A stretch of DNA of 64,000 nucleotides from JAKAWW01 sp049965095 (lineage in GTDB: Archaea > Micrarchaeota > Micrarchaeia > Micrarchaeales > Micrarchaeaceae): contig JBMFWR010000002.1 of the NCBI GenBank assembly GCA_049965095.1, forward strand, positions 11,968 through 75,967, in the 5' to 3' direction. The notes under the pieces are model-generated. The model saw only the letters and a program-made list of their open reading frames with translations, was not told the DNA's origin and searched no databases. The position numbers and the translations under genes were made by a program. This document shows, piece after piece, positions 41,594 to 51,302 of the stretch (positions within the stretch are counted from its first letter, which is position 1; each line of letters begins with the position of its first letter).

Positions 41594-44012
41594 CAGAGTA
41601 TACAACAAATACGAGCAGCAAAGCGTAGATACAGTGCTAAAAATGCTCAATAGCAGCAGAAACGGACTTGAAGAAAGAGAAGCAAATGAAAGGCTCCGCA
41701 GAAACGGCTACAACGAGATAAAGGAACACAAGCAAAGCGGCGCTGTGAAGCTGCTAAAGAAGTTCTATGGACCCATACCATTAATGCTTGAAATAGTAAT
41801 GGTGATAACCTTTTTGATAAAAGACATGAAGGACTTTTACCTTATATCAGCTCTGCTTGTGTTCAATGCGCTGGTGAGCTTCTTTGAGGAAAGGAAAGCA
41901 GACGACGCTGTGGAGATGCTTGAAAAAAGGCTTAGCGTTAACGCCAGAGTTCTCAGATCAGGGGAATGGAAGCAGGTGCAGGCAAGGGAACTTGTAGTGG
42001 GCGACATAATACGCCTGAGAATAGGAGACATAGTGCCTGCAGACTGCAAGGTTATATCAAGCAGCGACCTTGAGGCAGACCAATCGGTGCTTACAGGCGA
42101 ATCTTTGCCTGTCAAGAAAAAAGCTTCAAATATTGTATATTCTGGCTCGATTATCAAAGAGGGGGAAGCGACGTGCATAGTAATAGCAACAGGCTATGAC
42201 ACGTATTATGGGAAGACCACCAAACTTGTGCAGATAGCTGGTGCCAAGTCACATTTGCAAAGCACAATCTTGGGCATAGCAAGGTATCTAATAACTTTTG
42301 ACATTATTGTTGCTTCGATAATATTCGCGTACGGCATATTGGTGCTGCAAGAAAGCTATGCAACTATGCTCCCTTTCATACTGGTTGTGCTTATAGCTTC
42401 AGTGCCTGTTGCATTGCCAGCAGCATTTACTGTAACAATGGCGCTGGGCACCAAGAGGCTTGCAGAGCGCTCTGTACTAGTTACAAAGCTTGATTCCATA
42501 GAGGAAACATCAACGCTGAACGTGATATGCTTTGACAAAACTGGGACGCTAACGGAGAATAGGCTTGAGGTAAAGGCTATTTACACAATTGGAAAGCATT
42601 CTAAGGAGGAAGTTGCAAAAGCAGCCCTGTTTGCTTCTAGGAAGGAGGACAACGATCCGCTTGACAGCGCTGTAATAAGGTATGCAGAGCGTGAAAAAAT
42701 AAGCACAGGAAATTGCAAAACCATAGAATTCAAACCTTTTCAACCAAAGACGAAGATGGCTTCAGCAAAAGTGCTGTGCAATGGCTCAACCCTTTACGCT
42801 ATAAAAGGGGCTTACAGCGCGATTGCCTCAATGTGCAGCATAGGGAGAAAGGAGAAGGCAAAAATAGAGAAGCAAATTTTATTTTATTCAAGACTAAACT
42901 ACAGAAATATTGCAGTTGCCATAGGTGGTGAAAAGCCTGAGCTCATCGGCATAATAGCCCTTTACGATAAGCCTAGAAGGGGCGCTGCGAGGCTTGTAAG
43001 CGAGCTAAGATCCCTGGGCGTAAAGGTAAAGATGATAACTGGTGACAACCTGCTAATCGCGGAAGAGATTGCGCATGAAGTCGGGATAGGTGACCGCATT
43101 GCAGACTTCAGCACGCTTAAGGGCAAGAGCATAGAAGAGATGGAAAAGGGAATAAATGAATCCGATGGATTCGCAGAGATATTCCCAGAAGATAAGTATA
43201 CAATAGTGAAAACACTTCAAAAAGAGGATTATAGAGTAGGAATGACAGGTGATGGAGTAAATGATGCTCCAGCGCTAAAGCAGGCGGAGGTTGGAATAGC
43301 TGTTGAAAACGCAACAGACGTAGCCAAAAGCGTTGCGGGCATCGTATTGATAAAAAACGGGATTGATGTCATAGTCGATGCAATAAAGGAGAGTAGGAGA
43401 ATTTTCGAAAGGATGATGACCTATACCATGGTAAAGGTAGTAAAGGTAATACAGATAGTACTGTTTGTAATGGTGGCATTTATTGTGCTTAAGCAGGTGC
43501 CAATATTGCCTTTTGGTCTTATACTGCTTATTTTTACCAATGACATAACGAACATTGCGATATCAACAGACAACGCGGAATATTCAAAGAAGCCTGACAC
43601 ATGGAACATGCGGAGCATCTCATATACCTCGCTTGCCTTGGGCATTGTATTCATGCTGATAACGCTGCTTTTCATACCAGCGGGCATTTATATGAGGCTC
43701 TCTGCAGGTGCTTTCCAGACTTTTACATTCTTCATGTTTGTAGTGACAGACCAGCTACTTGTATACAGCTTAAGGAGCAGGAAGCATATGTGGGACAACA
43801 AGCCGAGCAAATGGCTTGCAGGTTCTTCTGTGCTCGGGATTCTTGCTGGTGCAGTATTTGCCTATTTTGGCATATTGATAACTAGCATACCACTCTATGC
43901 AATATTAGGCACAATCGCACTGGGCATTGCAGCCGTGATTTTGTTCGACTTCATAAAAATAAGGATATATGACATCGCAGGAATAAGATGGCATTACGAA
44001 GTAATAGGCTAA
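41580..44012 (+). CDS. P-type proton ATPase (P3A-like)
   Basis: This membrane pump has about 810 aa. TGES (about 172-175) marks the actuator domain, D319 in DKTGTLTEN is phosphorylated, and GMTGDGVNDAPALKQA is the hinge motif. Ten membrane helices are expected; the PVALPA motif (IASVPVALPAA) in helix 4 and the short, metal-domain-free N terminus fit plasma-membrane H+-ATPases, as known from Thermoplasma and methanogens. In an acidophile it would export protons. GGAG lies 6 bases before the ATG at 41580; the frame is open further upstream into the HhH gene. Confidence 0.9.
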   Translation: MPRSNRVYNKYEQQSVDTVLKMLNSSRNGLEEREANERLRRNGYNEIKEHKQSGAVKLLKKFYGPIPLMLEIVMVITFLIKDMKDFYLISALLVFNALVSFFEERKADDAVEMLEKRLSVNARVLRSGEWKQVQARELVVGDIIRLRIGDIVPADCKVISSSDLEADQSVLTGESLPVKKKASNIVYSGSIIKEGEATCIVIATGYDTYYGKTTKLVQIAGAKSHLQSTILGIARYLITFDIIVASIIFAYGILVLQESYATMLPFILVVLIASVPVALPAAFTVTMALGTKRLAERSVLVTKLDSIEETSTLNVICFDKTGTLTENRLEVKAIYTIGKHSKEEVAKAALFASRKEDNDPLDSAVIRYAEREKISTGNCKTIEFKPFQPKTKMASAKVLCNGSTLYAIKGAYSAIASMCSIGRKEKAKIEKQILFYSRLNYRNIAVAIGGEKPELIGIIALYDKPRRGAARLVSELRSLGVKVKMITGDNLLIAEEIAHEVGIGDRIADFSTLKGKSIEEMEKGINESDGFAEIFPEDKYTIVKTLQKEDYRVGMTGDGVNDAPALKQAEVGIAVENATDVAKSVAGIVLIKNGIDVIVDAIKESRRIFERMMTYTMVKVVKVIQIVLFVMVAFIVLKQVPILPFGLILLIFTNDITNIAISTDNAEYSKKPDTWNMRSISYTSLALGIVFMLITLLFIPAGIYMRLSAGAFQTFTFFMFVVTDQLLVYSLRSRKHMWDNKPSKWLAGSSVLGILAGAVFAYFGILITSIPLYAILGTIALGIAAVILFDFIKIRIYDIAGIRWHYEVIG

Positions 44013-44050
44013 ACACCATATTAGCAAGTTATTTCCTTTTCCATGATTTA

Positions 44051-44065
44051 TTAGTATAATACTAA
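44051..44065. promoter_or_regulatory. Palindromic candidate operator of the DtxR-like regulator
   Basis: TTAGTATAATACTAA is a near-perfect palindrome, 7-base arms around a central A. It lies about 15 bases upstream of the TATA box for the regulator gene. A related half site, ttagtaatat, follows at 44071. DtxR-family proteins bind such AT-rich palindromes and often control their own operon. Confidence 0.55.
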
Positions 44066-44078
44066 TTTTATTAGTAAT

Positions 44079-44088
44079 ATTTAAATAT
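44079..44088 (+). promoter_or_regulatory. TATA box of the DtxR-like regulator operon
   Basis: The sequence atatttaaat is centred about 32 bases before the ATG at 44116. It favours the ATG over the upstream in-frame TTG at 44104, with little or no leader. Confidence 0.55.
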
Positions 44089-44115
44089 TTTGGCTTCGTT
44101 ATATTGCTGAGCACC

Positions 44116-44511
44116 ATGGACATCACAAAAAAGGAAAGGGACTGCCTCGTTGCAATAGGCAGCATAGATTCTAAGTTCCAGCCGCGGCTCATTGACATTG
44201 CAAAAAGCATGAAAGTGTCAGCGCCTACAGCATATAACCTTGTAAAAAGGCTTTGCAAAAAGGGTTTGATCGAGGACTACAAAGGTTCTATTGTAATGAC
44301 TGAGAAAGGCAGGAAAATGCACAAAGATATAATAATGGCTCACAGATGCATAGAGGTGCTGCTAAGCAAGGCGGGAATAGACAAGGACTGCGCGTGCAAA
44401 GATGCACAAAAGATAGATTATGTAATAGGCACTAAAGAAGCAAGAAAGCTGCTTTATTACATAGGCAATCCGAAGAGCTGCCCACATGGCAAGCCCATCG
44501 TAATAGCGTAG
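44116..44511 (+). CDS. DtxR/MntR-like metal-dependent regulator
   Basis: The 131-aa product starts with a winged helix (RLIDIAKSMKVSAPTAYNLV is typical of DtxR/MntR), then GLIEDYKGSIVMTEKGRKM, and a dimerisation/metal domain with HRCIEVLLSKAGIDKD. The usual acidic and His ligands are partly replaced by cysteines (CACKDAQ) and the C-terminal SCPHGKP is present, so the metal specificity may be unusual. It precedes a NicO-like transporter by a few bases. It probably represses the operon when metal is bound. Confidence 0.82.
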   Translation: MDITKKERDCLVAIGSIDSKFQPRLIDIAKSMKVSAPTAYNLVKRLCKKGLIEDYKGSIVMTEKGRKMHKDIIMAHRCIEVLLSKAGIDKDCACKDAQKIDYVIGTKEARKLLYYIGNPKSCPHGKPIVIA

Positions 44512-44534
44512 GTGTTTTTTTGATAAACGAAATA

Positions 44535-45509
44535 ATGTTGTTGCTAAACATAAATTTGAACCTGTGGAACCCGACAAATGTCGCCTTTACAGAAGCACTA
44601 ATACTTTCGTTCCTACTAGGTATAGTGCATGGCATAACACCCGATGAGCATACCTGGCCTATAACTTTTTCTTATGCTGTAGGAAGTTACAGCACGAAAA
44701 AGGGAATGAAAGCGGGGTTGATATTTTCAAGCGGATTCACGCTGCAAAGGGCTGTTCTCTCTGAGATAGCGTATTTTGCGCTTATAGCAATATTTACTAC
44801 GGTAGTAGCTTTCGGGCTTACGTACATAGCTGTAGGAGTAGCGATGGCTGCAGCAGGCCTCTATCTCTCTAAAAAAAGCACATACGTGCATTGGCATTTC
44901 CTCGAAAAGAAGCTTGGCACCTGGCTTGGCATACACAAGCACAACAGCAAATACCAGGAGGAGGAATTCGAGCACAAGATAAATCCGCTAGATTCCAAGG
45001 ATGCCAAGCCAATGTTGAAAGAGGTACCACTCAAGCTTGCATTTGTGCACGGGCTAATTGCAGGCTTTGGCTTTGGCGCATTCGCGCTCATACTCTATAC
45101 AGTAATGGTACCTGCGATGCCTAACATGTATGTCGCATGGCTTCCAGGCTTTCTTTTTGGCATAGGAACGATGACAATGCAGATAATATTCGGCGCATTC
45201 TTCGGCACCTTCCTTTCGAAGAAGAAAGGGCTTACCAAGGAGGGGATAGCATTTATCTCCAAATACATAAGCAAAAGCGTGCTTTTTTACGGAGGCATAG
45301 CGTTTGTAATTGCAGGAGCAGCCATTCTTGCATTCCCACAGATTATGAATTTCGGGATAAATACCGGCATAAAAATACATAATCTTGACAACCTTGACAT
45401 AGGTTTCTTCCTTGTGGTGGTCGTAGTTGCAGTAATAGGTTTTGTTTCGTACTATGTCGCAATGAGGAAAGCGGAAGAGCTCGGGATGACAGCAAAGCAA
45501 GGTAGTTAA
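44535..45509 (+). CDS. NicO/NiCoT-like metal transporter
   Basis: The 325-aa membrane protein has six to eight helices. A motif in helix 1, GIVHGITPDEHTWP (His 32, Asp 37, His 39), is like the H-x4-D-H of nickel/cobalt permeases and RcnA/NicO exporters. A second conserved VHGLIAGFGFG follows a His-rich cytoplasmic loop (WHFLEKKLGTWLGIHKH). It is cotranscribed with the DtxR-like regulator, so transport of Ni, Co or Mn is inferred. Start could be TTG at 44520 or ATG at 44535. Confidence 0.75.
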   Translation: MLLLNINLNLWNPTNVAFTEALILSFLLGIVHGITPDEHTWPITFSYAVGSYSTKKGMKAGLIFSSGFTLQRAVLSEIAYFALIAIFTTVVAFGLTYIAVGVAMAAAGLYLSKKSTYVHWHFLEKKLGTWLGIHKHNSKYQEEEFEHKINPLDSKDAKPMLKEVPLKLAFVHGLIAGFGFGAFALILYTVMVPAMPNMYVAWLPGFLFGIGTMTMQIIFGAFFGTFLSKKKGLTKEGIAFISKYISKSVLFYGGIAFVIAGAAILAFPQIMNFGINTGIKIHNLDNLDIGFFLVVVVVAVIGFVSYYVAMRKAEELGMTAKQGS

Positions 45510-45542
45510 TAAATAATTTGCATTGGCAATATAACTGATAAA

Positions 45543-45854
45543 ATGGCTTTTGAGACTAAAAAATTTTCCCGCGTTATAGAGGATTTTACATGCAGCCATT
45601 GCGGCACAAAAGTTCATGGCAATGGTTATACTGACCACTGCCCAAATTGCCTTTGGAGCCAACATGTTGACAAACATCCAGGAGATAGAAGCGAAGAATG
45701 CCATGGTGAGATGAAGCCAATCTATACTGAGCCGGATAGGAAAAAAGGCTTTATCATATATTATAAATGCGAAAAATGCGGAGCGAAAAAAAGAGTAACG
45801 GCTGCACCTGATGACAACAGGGAGCTGCTGGAGGCGCTCATGGTGAGGATATGA
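45543..45854 (+). CDS. RNHCP-domain zinc-ribbon protein
   Basis: The 103-aa product has the RNHCP pattern: FTCSHCGTKV, then NHCP-like DHCPNCLWSQHVD and later YYKCEKCGAKKR, i.e. two zinc ribbons. These short proteins occur in bacteria and archaea; their function is unknown, possibly nucleic-acid binding. Its stop overlaps the start of the oxidoreductase alpha subunit by 4 bases, so both are translated from one message. Confidence 0.85.
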   Translation: MAFETKKFSRVIEDFTCSHCGTKVHGNGYTDHCPNCLWSQHVDKHPGDRSEECHGEMKPIYTEPDRKKGFIIYYKCEKCGAKKRVTAAPDDNRELLEALMVRI

Positions 45855-47572
45855 GTGATGTAATTATAAGGATATCTGGCGCGAATGGGGACGGCATAGA
45901 ATCCAGCGGTGCACTGCTTATAAAAGCAGCAGCCAGAAACGGAATGAATGTATTTGGATACCGAAGCTATCAATCGGTAATAAAAGGGGGCAACGTATGG
46001 TACCAGGTAAGAATTTCCGATAATGAAATATATAGCCATGGGGACAGAGTTGACATACTTGTTGCGCTTAGCCAGGATGCAGTTGCAAACCAGATAGACA
46101 AGCTGAAAAGCAATGGTATACTTATATATGATCCAAACCGAGTTACGGCACCGCCAAGCACCGCTCATGAGGTAAAAATACCAATGCTTGAAATTGCAAC
46201 CAAGATAAGCGGCGATCCGATAATGAGGAATACTGTTGCAATCGGCGCGGTCCTTAGGCTGGTAGGGATTGACATTAATGTATTTAACAATATTCTAAAA
46301 GAGACATTTTCCAAAAAAGGCAACGAGATAGTAGACCAAAACATAAAAGCAGTTAGCGCAGGCTACAATTTTGAAGGGCTTGAAAGGAGTTTTGACATAA
46401 AAGGAAGTAATACCAAAAGGTTTGTCATGGATGGCAACACGGCACTGGCAATAGGGGCATATGCAGCAGGCTGCAAGCTTTATTCTGCCTACCCTATGAC
46501 ACCTGCAAGTGGCATACTCCATTGGTTTGCTTCTCATGAAAACATTGGTGTGGTATTTAAGCAGACTGAGGATGAAATCACTGCAATAAACACAACGATA
46601 GGAGCTGCAAGTGCTGGTATAAGGGCGATGTGCGGAACTAGCGGGGGCGGCTTCTCTCTCATGGTAGAGGGACTTGGCCTTGCAGGCATGATAGAAGCTC
46701 CAATTGTAGTAGTAGAGGCGGAAAGGACAGGGCCGAGCACTGGCTTGCCCACAAAGACGGAGCAGTCAGACCTGCTTTTTGTCACACATGCTTCGCAGGG
46801 TGAATTTCCCAGGATAGTCGTGGCCCCAAGAAGTACAAAGGAGAGCTTTGATGTGGCTGCGAACGCCTTCAACCTTGCCGAAAGATACCAGTGCCCAGTT
46901 ATAATACTAAGCGATCTCTACATGGCGGAACACATAGAGACTGTTGACCAATTCAATACAAGCATTGCAATAGACAGGGGAAAGATAGCGCAAAGCGCAA
47001 GCAGCGCCAAATTCGACAGGTATAAAATAACCGATGATGGTATATCACCAAGATCCATACCAGGAACTCCAGGTCTTGAATTCGTAGCTGCAAGCGACGA
47101 GCATGATGAATACGGAAATCTGATAAGCGATGTATTTGCTGGCATTGACAAATATGTTGAAAAGAGGAAGCAAATGCATGAGAAAAGGATGCGCAAAATA
47201 GATACAATGCTAAAAAATGAGAATTTGTTTGTGCCTGAAATATACAATGAAAAAGCTGATTATTTCCTTGTAACTTTTGGATCATCTACGATGCAGGCAA
47301 AGGAAGCAGTGCTCGAGCTCAAAAAGCAGGGGCTTAATTTTGGTGTCATATCATTCAGCTACCTTGTGCCGATGGATGGCAGCAAGGTAAAAGCTATGCT
47401 CGATGGAAAGAAGCTCATTGATGTAGAATACAACTACACCGCGCAGCTTGCACAATTGATAAAATCCAATACAGGAATAAGCATAGACAAGCTTATATTA
47501 AAGTACGATGGGGAGGCTTTTACGCCGAGTGAGATCGCGGAAAAAGCAGCCAATATTGCAAAGGTGTGGTAA
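45851..47572 (+). CDS. 2-oxoacid:acceptor (ferredoxin) oxidoreductase, fused gamma-alpha subunit
   Basis: The 573-aa product joins a gamma domain (VIIRISGANGDGIESSGALL, then YRSYQSVIKGGNVWY) and an alpha domain (YPMTPASGILHWFA, then TSGGGFSLMVEGLGLA). This layout is that of archaeal two-subunit 2-oxoacid:ferredoxin oxidoreductases, which turn pyruvate or 2-oxoglutarate into acyl-CoA and pass electrons to ferredoxin. YPMTP varies the usual YPITP. The beta subunit follows one base later. Substrate is not readable. Confidence 0.9.
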   Translation: MSDVIIRISGANGDGIESSGALLIKAAARNGMNVFGYRSYQSVIKGGNVWYQVRISDNEIYSHGDRVDILVALSQDAVANQIDKLKSNGILIYDPNRVTAPPSTAHEVKIPMLEIATKISGDPIMRNTVAIGAVLRLVGIDINVFNNILKETFSKKGNEIVDQNIKAVSAGYNFEGLERSFDIKGSNTKRFVMDGNTALAIGAYAAGCKLYSAYPMTPASGILHWFASHENIGVVFKQTEDEITAINTTIGAASAGIRAMCGTSGGGFSLMVEGLGLAGMIEAPIVVVEAERTGPSTGLPTKTEQSDLLFVTHASQGEFPRIVVAPRSTKESFDVAANAFNLAERYQCPVIILSDLYMAEHIETVDQFNTSIAIDRGKIAQSASSAKFDRYKITDDGISPRSIPGTPGLEFVAASDEHDEYGNLISDVFAGIDKYVEKRKQMHEKRMRKIDTMLKNENLFVPEIYNEKADYFLVTFGSSTMQAKEAVLELKKQGLNFGVISFSYLVPMDGSKVKAMLDGKKLIDVEYNYTAQLAQLIKSNTGISIDKLILKYDGEAFTPSEIAEKAANIAKVW

Positions 47573-47573
47573 C

Positions 47574-48437
47574 ATGACAGTAAATTATGCATCTGATGTA
47601 AAACCGATATGGTGCCCGGGCTGCGGAGACTATGGAGTGCATGCAGCCTTAAACAAGGCACTTATGGATTTGGGAATTGAGAAAAGCAAGGTAATGATAG
47701 TTTCAGGAATAGGATGCAGCTCGGCCATGCCCCACACATTCAGCACGTACGGCATTCACGGCATACATGGCAGAGCATTGCCAATAGCGATGGGAGTAAA
47801 GATTGCTAATGAAGATCTTGAGGTAATAGCTGTAGGGGGAGATGGGGATGGCTATGGCATTGGCGGCAACCATTTCATACACAGCGCAAGGAGGAACATA
47901 GACATTACATACATAGTAATGGACAATCAGATATACGGGCTAACAACAGGCCAGGCTTCGCCCACAACATTGATGGGCACAAAAACCAAATCAACGCCTT
48001 TCGGCGATATAGAGGAGCCAGTAAACCCGATAGCTCTTGCAATAAGCGCAGGTGCAACTTATGTTGCAAGAGGCTTTTCAGGAGATCCGATGCAGCTTGC
48101 AGAGCTTATAAAGAACGGTATATTGCACAAGGGCTTTGCCATAATAGATGCTTTGAGCCCTTGCGTTACATTCAACTCGCTTAATACATATGACTGGTTC
48201 AGGCAAAGAGTCTACAAGCTTGGTCCAGATTATAACCCTGCAGACAAGGCCAGTGCATTCCAAAAAGCAATAGAAACAGAAACGACAAACTGGCAGAAGA
48301 TACCTCTTGGACTTATCTACAAGGAACAGAGAAAAACATATAGCGAGCTCGACATTACACTAAGCAAAGGGTCTTTGATAAAGCAGCCTTTCCCAACGAA
48401 AGAGCAGATAGGTACTCTACTCGAGGAATATGCATAA
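47574..48437 (+). CDS. 2-oxoacid:acceptor (ferredoxin) oxidoreductase, beta subunit
   Basis: The 287-aa product is the thiamine-diphosphate-binding subunit: WCPGCGDYGVHAALNKAL at the N terminus, with two cluster cysteines, GIGCSS, and GGDGDGYGIGGNHFIHSARR plus DNQIYGLTTGQASPTT for TPP/Mg2+. A further Cys (LSPCVTFN) completes the 4Fe-4S set. The ATG at 47574 follows the alpha stop by one base. Together the two subunits form the complete enzyme. Confidence 0.92.
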   Translation: MTVNYASDVKPIWCPGCGDYGVHAALNKALMDLGIEKSKVMIVSGIGCSSAMPHTFSTYGIHGIHGRALPIAMGVKIANEDLEVIAVGGDGDGYGIGGNHFIHSARRNIDITYIVMDNQIYGLTTGQASPTTLMGTKTKSTPFGDIEEPVNPIALAISAGATYVARGFSGDPMQLAELIKNGILHKGFAIIDALSPCVTFNSLNTYDWFRQRVYKLGPDYNPADKASAFQKAIETETTNWQKIPLGLIYKEQRKTYSELDITLSKGSLIKQPFPTKEQIGTLLEEYA

Positions 48438-48463
48438 ATTTCTGCCCAATGCACATATGCACA

Positions 48464-49390
48464 TTAGTTGCCGGCATTTTGCCTGGCAAGAAATAGCCTA
48501 ACCATCTCAGAACCGCCATCAGTTATGTTTACCTTTGGCGCGAAGCCCAGTTCCCTCTTTGCCTTGCCGATGTCGATCACTCTGTTGCTTGTTATGAATC
48601 TCAATTCGTCTGTATCAAAGCCTTTTATGCGCGCAATTATCATTGCCAATGCAGGATTTATGTGCTTGAATTTGTATTCTGTGCCAAGCATCTTTGCCGC
48701 AACTGAGTAAAGCTGAAGCTGTGTGTACGAATTGCCATCCGAGATATTGTATATCCCACTAGAAGAGGCAACAGCGGAAAGCGAAAATGCAGCTACGGCG
48801 TCGTTTATGTGTAGAATTGCAAGATTGTTTGAGCCGCTACCGATTATGTACGCTTTCCTTTTCGCTATTGCATTAAAAACCTTGAAGAAAGATCCTTCAA
48901 ATCCCGGGCCGTATATCGCAGCCATCCTGAGTATTGCATACTGCATGTCAGAGCCCATGATTGCCTGCTCAGCTAGGAGCTTGCTCTTCCCATAATAGTC
49001 AGATGGCTTTGTTTCAGATGACTCATTGAGCACATCTTTCCTTTTGCTTCCATAAACATCGACGCTGCTCGCAAAAACTATCCTCTTGACACCATGCTCC
49101 TTGCATGCATCTACCACGTTTTTTGTGCCGTTTACATTTACGTTCATTATTGCTTTCTTCCCGAACCGGTATTGGCTCACAATGCCAGCAAGATGTATTA
49201 CAGTATCGATTCCTTCAAAAGCGCTGTCAATTGACTGCTTGCTTGTTATGTCAGCAGCAATATTCTTTACCCCTTCTATTGGCTTATCTGCCTGCTGGAC
49301 CATTGCAACGATCTCATTGCCAGGGCTTAGCGCCTTTATTATTGCTGAGCCAAGCCTGCCCGAAGCCCCTGTCACAAGTATTCTAGCCAT
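48464..49390 (-). CDS. NAD-dependent epimerase/dehydratase (extended SDR)
   Basis: The 308-aa product has the Rossmann motif VTGASGRLGSAI at the start, ASSVDVYG and YYGKSK (catalytic Tyr and Lys), then LRMAAIYGPG. It is a nucleotide-sugar epimerase/dehydratase or reductase; the C-terminal substrate part does not match one family clearly. ATG 49390 is chosen; it lies 8 bases inside the end of the ATP synthase subunit I gene, so it may be coupled to that operon. Confidence 0.88.
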   Translation of the reverse strand: MARILVTGASGRLGSAIIKALSPGNEIVAMVQQADKPIEGVKNIAADITSKQSIDSAFEGIDTVIHLAGIVSQYRFGKKAIMNVNVNGTKNVVDACKEHGVKRIVFASSVDVYGSKRKDVLNESSETKPSDYYGKSKLLAEQAIMGSDMQYAILRMAAIYGPGFEGSFFKVFNAIAKRKAYIIGSGSNNLAILHINDAVAAFSLSAVASSSGIYNISDGNSYTQLQLYSVAAKMLGTEYKFKHINPALAMIIARIKGFDTDELRFITSNRVIDIGKAKRELGFAPKVNITDGGSEMVRLFLARQNAGN

Positions 49391-51302
49391 TGAAACCAAA
49401 CCTGCTCATCGTCCTTATGCGCCTGCTGGCAAAAGGCCTGAACTCGTTGCCATTGCCAGTATAGAACTTGGAGAAAAATTCCACGTATATAAGCCTAGCG
49501 CCTTGAATACCTGGCTCGAACAGCGCAATTATGAGTGTGAAAAGCTGCCCTATTATCAGTATTATAGTTCCAACAACCCCGAGCAGAGGCGAATGATACC
49601 ATGACCTTACGAATATTAGATCAATAACACCAGCGAGTATGACTGATGCCAGAAGTATTCCTACAAGCCTCGTATATGAGAGTATGTGGCTCAGTAGCGA
49701 AGGTATTTCCATGAGGGCGCTGGTGCCTTCCCCGTAAAGCACTACAGCAATGCCAGCAATTATGAGCACATACGAAACTATTGCTACCGGGTTATTGAGA
49801 CCTAGAGGTAGCTTGTACAGCACCGACAACCCTATTGCAACTATCGCTATAGCTAGCCCAAGCCATCCAAGCTTTGCTACTGCATGCTTCTTCTCGCCTA
49901 TGCTTAGCTTGTTTATAAAGCCTAGTATGAAGCCAAAGCTAACCATGAAGAATCCTATCCAGCCTGATACCAGGAGAAGCTTTGAAACGCCTAGCTGCAC
50001 GTTGAATATTGGAGTATATGGAAGCTGGAAGCCAAAATACTCATTGAACATTATGCCTAATATTATAGCTATTATTGAGCCAGGTATTACAGCTTTTGCT
50101 ATCACCATGAGTGCATTGTCGCTTACTATAGTGTGTATGAAAGAGCTCAATGATTTTGGAATCCTGCTCCTCTTTGGCGGGTTTTTGAGCCTGCGGATAA
50201 GCCAGGCAAAGCCTATAAGCATTACCAGCCCGTAGCCCGCATCGCCAAGCATTATGCCGAAAAATATCGGGAATATTATGGCGAACATGATAGTTGGATC
50301 TATCTCATTGCTCCTAGGCAAAGAATAGAATTTTATGAAGAACTCAAAGAACCTGGATGGTTTGGGATTTGAGAGCTTTGTAGGGGCAAGCTCTTTTGTC
50401 TCAAGCTTATGCATTACCACGTGGCTTTTTGTTATCTTGTCCATCATCGCTGAAAGCTCCTCATGCTTTTTTTCAGGAATCCAGCCTTCAATCGCCACAA
50501 CAGAACGCCCTATTCCTAGCTTTGTAGTTATGTCGAGCTTTTCCATCTCCAGGTCAAATTGCTCCCTGAGAGCGCTTACAGTGTTGAAATACTGCTTTGA
50601 TATGTATTGCAGCTTGTTCCCAAGCCTTTCGAGCTCTTCATTCATTTCTTTTTTGCTTTTCGACAGGCTTTCAAATGCTTCCTTCTTTGTGCCTTTTATT
50701 TCAGGGAACGAATCTATGCGCAGCTTGAACTTTTCAGCAATAGAGCTGAACTTAGGCTCGTCTTCCTTGAGTATGCTTATCACTGCTGTCGCCTTGCCTA
50801 GTATAAATGCTGCAGTCATGCTTTTTCTTACTTCAGCAAGCATATCTGCATAGTTGCCTTCAACAATAAACGATGAAATGTGCTTGGAGCTTAGAGCGCT
50901 GAGCTCAATGCTTGTTTCAGGCATTTTTTCCAGGATTGAAAGCTTGTATTCGATATCTTTCATTGAAGCCCTTGTCGCTTCAATCTTTTTGACTATGTCG
51001 GCAACCTCATCGTCTATATTTATAGATTTTGCAACATTGATGAGCTCTTCTATGGAGTGGAATGTATGCTTTTCTGTTATGGGCTGCTTCACAAGCAGGC
51101 CCTCAAGGCTCCTGAAGCGCTGCGAATATGCGCTAATATCCTTGTAGGGCAAAAGTTCTGTAGAACCGAAAAAACCAGAAAGCTTTTCTGGAAGGACCTC
51201 GACCTGCATCACACCCATGTCGTGCAGTGCTGAAAGCGCGTCATCTGCATATCCTTTTGATAGGATTATGCGCACCTTTTCCATTTTTTCTGGCTTAAGC
51301 AT
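49383..51302 (-). CDS. atpI: A-type ATP synthase subunit I (a subunit)
   Basis: The 639-aa product has a soluble, coiled-coil-rich N-terminal half (about 1-330) and a membrane half with seven or eight helices. The membrane part shows FPIFFGIMLGDAGYGLVML and ILSYTRLVGILLASVILAG, where the conserved Arg (TRLVG) serves proton transfer to the c ring. The protein is the stator part of the ion channel. It is placed after D and H at the end of the operon, unlike the common I-K-E-C-F-A-B-D order. Confidence 0.95.
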   Translation of the reverse strand: MLKPEKMEKVRIILSKGYADDALSALHDMGVMQVEVLPEKLSGFFGSTELLPYKDISAYSQRFRSLEGLLVKQPITEKHTFHSIEELINVAKSINIDDEVADIVKKIEATRASMKDIEYKLSILEKMPETSIELSALSSKHISSFIVEGNYADMLAEVRKSMTAAFILGKATAVISILKEDEPKFSSIAEKFKLRIDSFPEIKGTKKEAFESLSKSKKEMNEELERLGNKLQYISKQYFNTVSALREQFDLEMEKLDITTKLGIGRSVVAIEGWIPEKKHEELSAMMDKITKSHVVMHKLETKELAPTKLSNPKPSRFFEFFIKFYSLPRSNEIDPTIMFAIIFPIFFGIMLGDAGYGLVMLIGFAWLIRRLKNPPKRSRIPKSLSSFIHTIVSDNALMVIAKAVIPGSIIAIILGIMFNEYFGFQLPYTPIFNVQLGVSKLLLVSGWIGFFMVSFGFILGFINKLSIGEKKHAVAKLGWLGLAIAIVAIGLSVLYKLPLGLNNPVAIVSYVLIIAGIAVVLYGEGTSALMEIPSLLSHILSYTRLVGILLASVILAGVIDLIFVRSWYHSPLLGVVGTIILIIGQLFTLIIALFEPGIQGARLIYVEFFSKFYTGNGNEFRPFASRRIRTMSRFGFNG

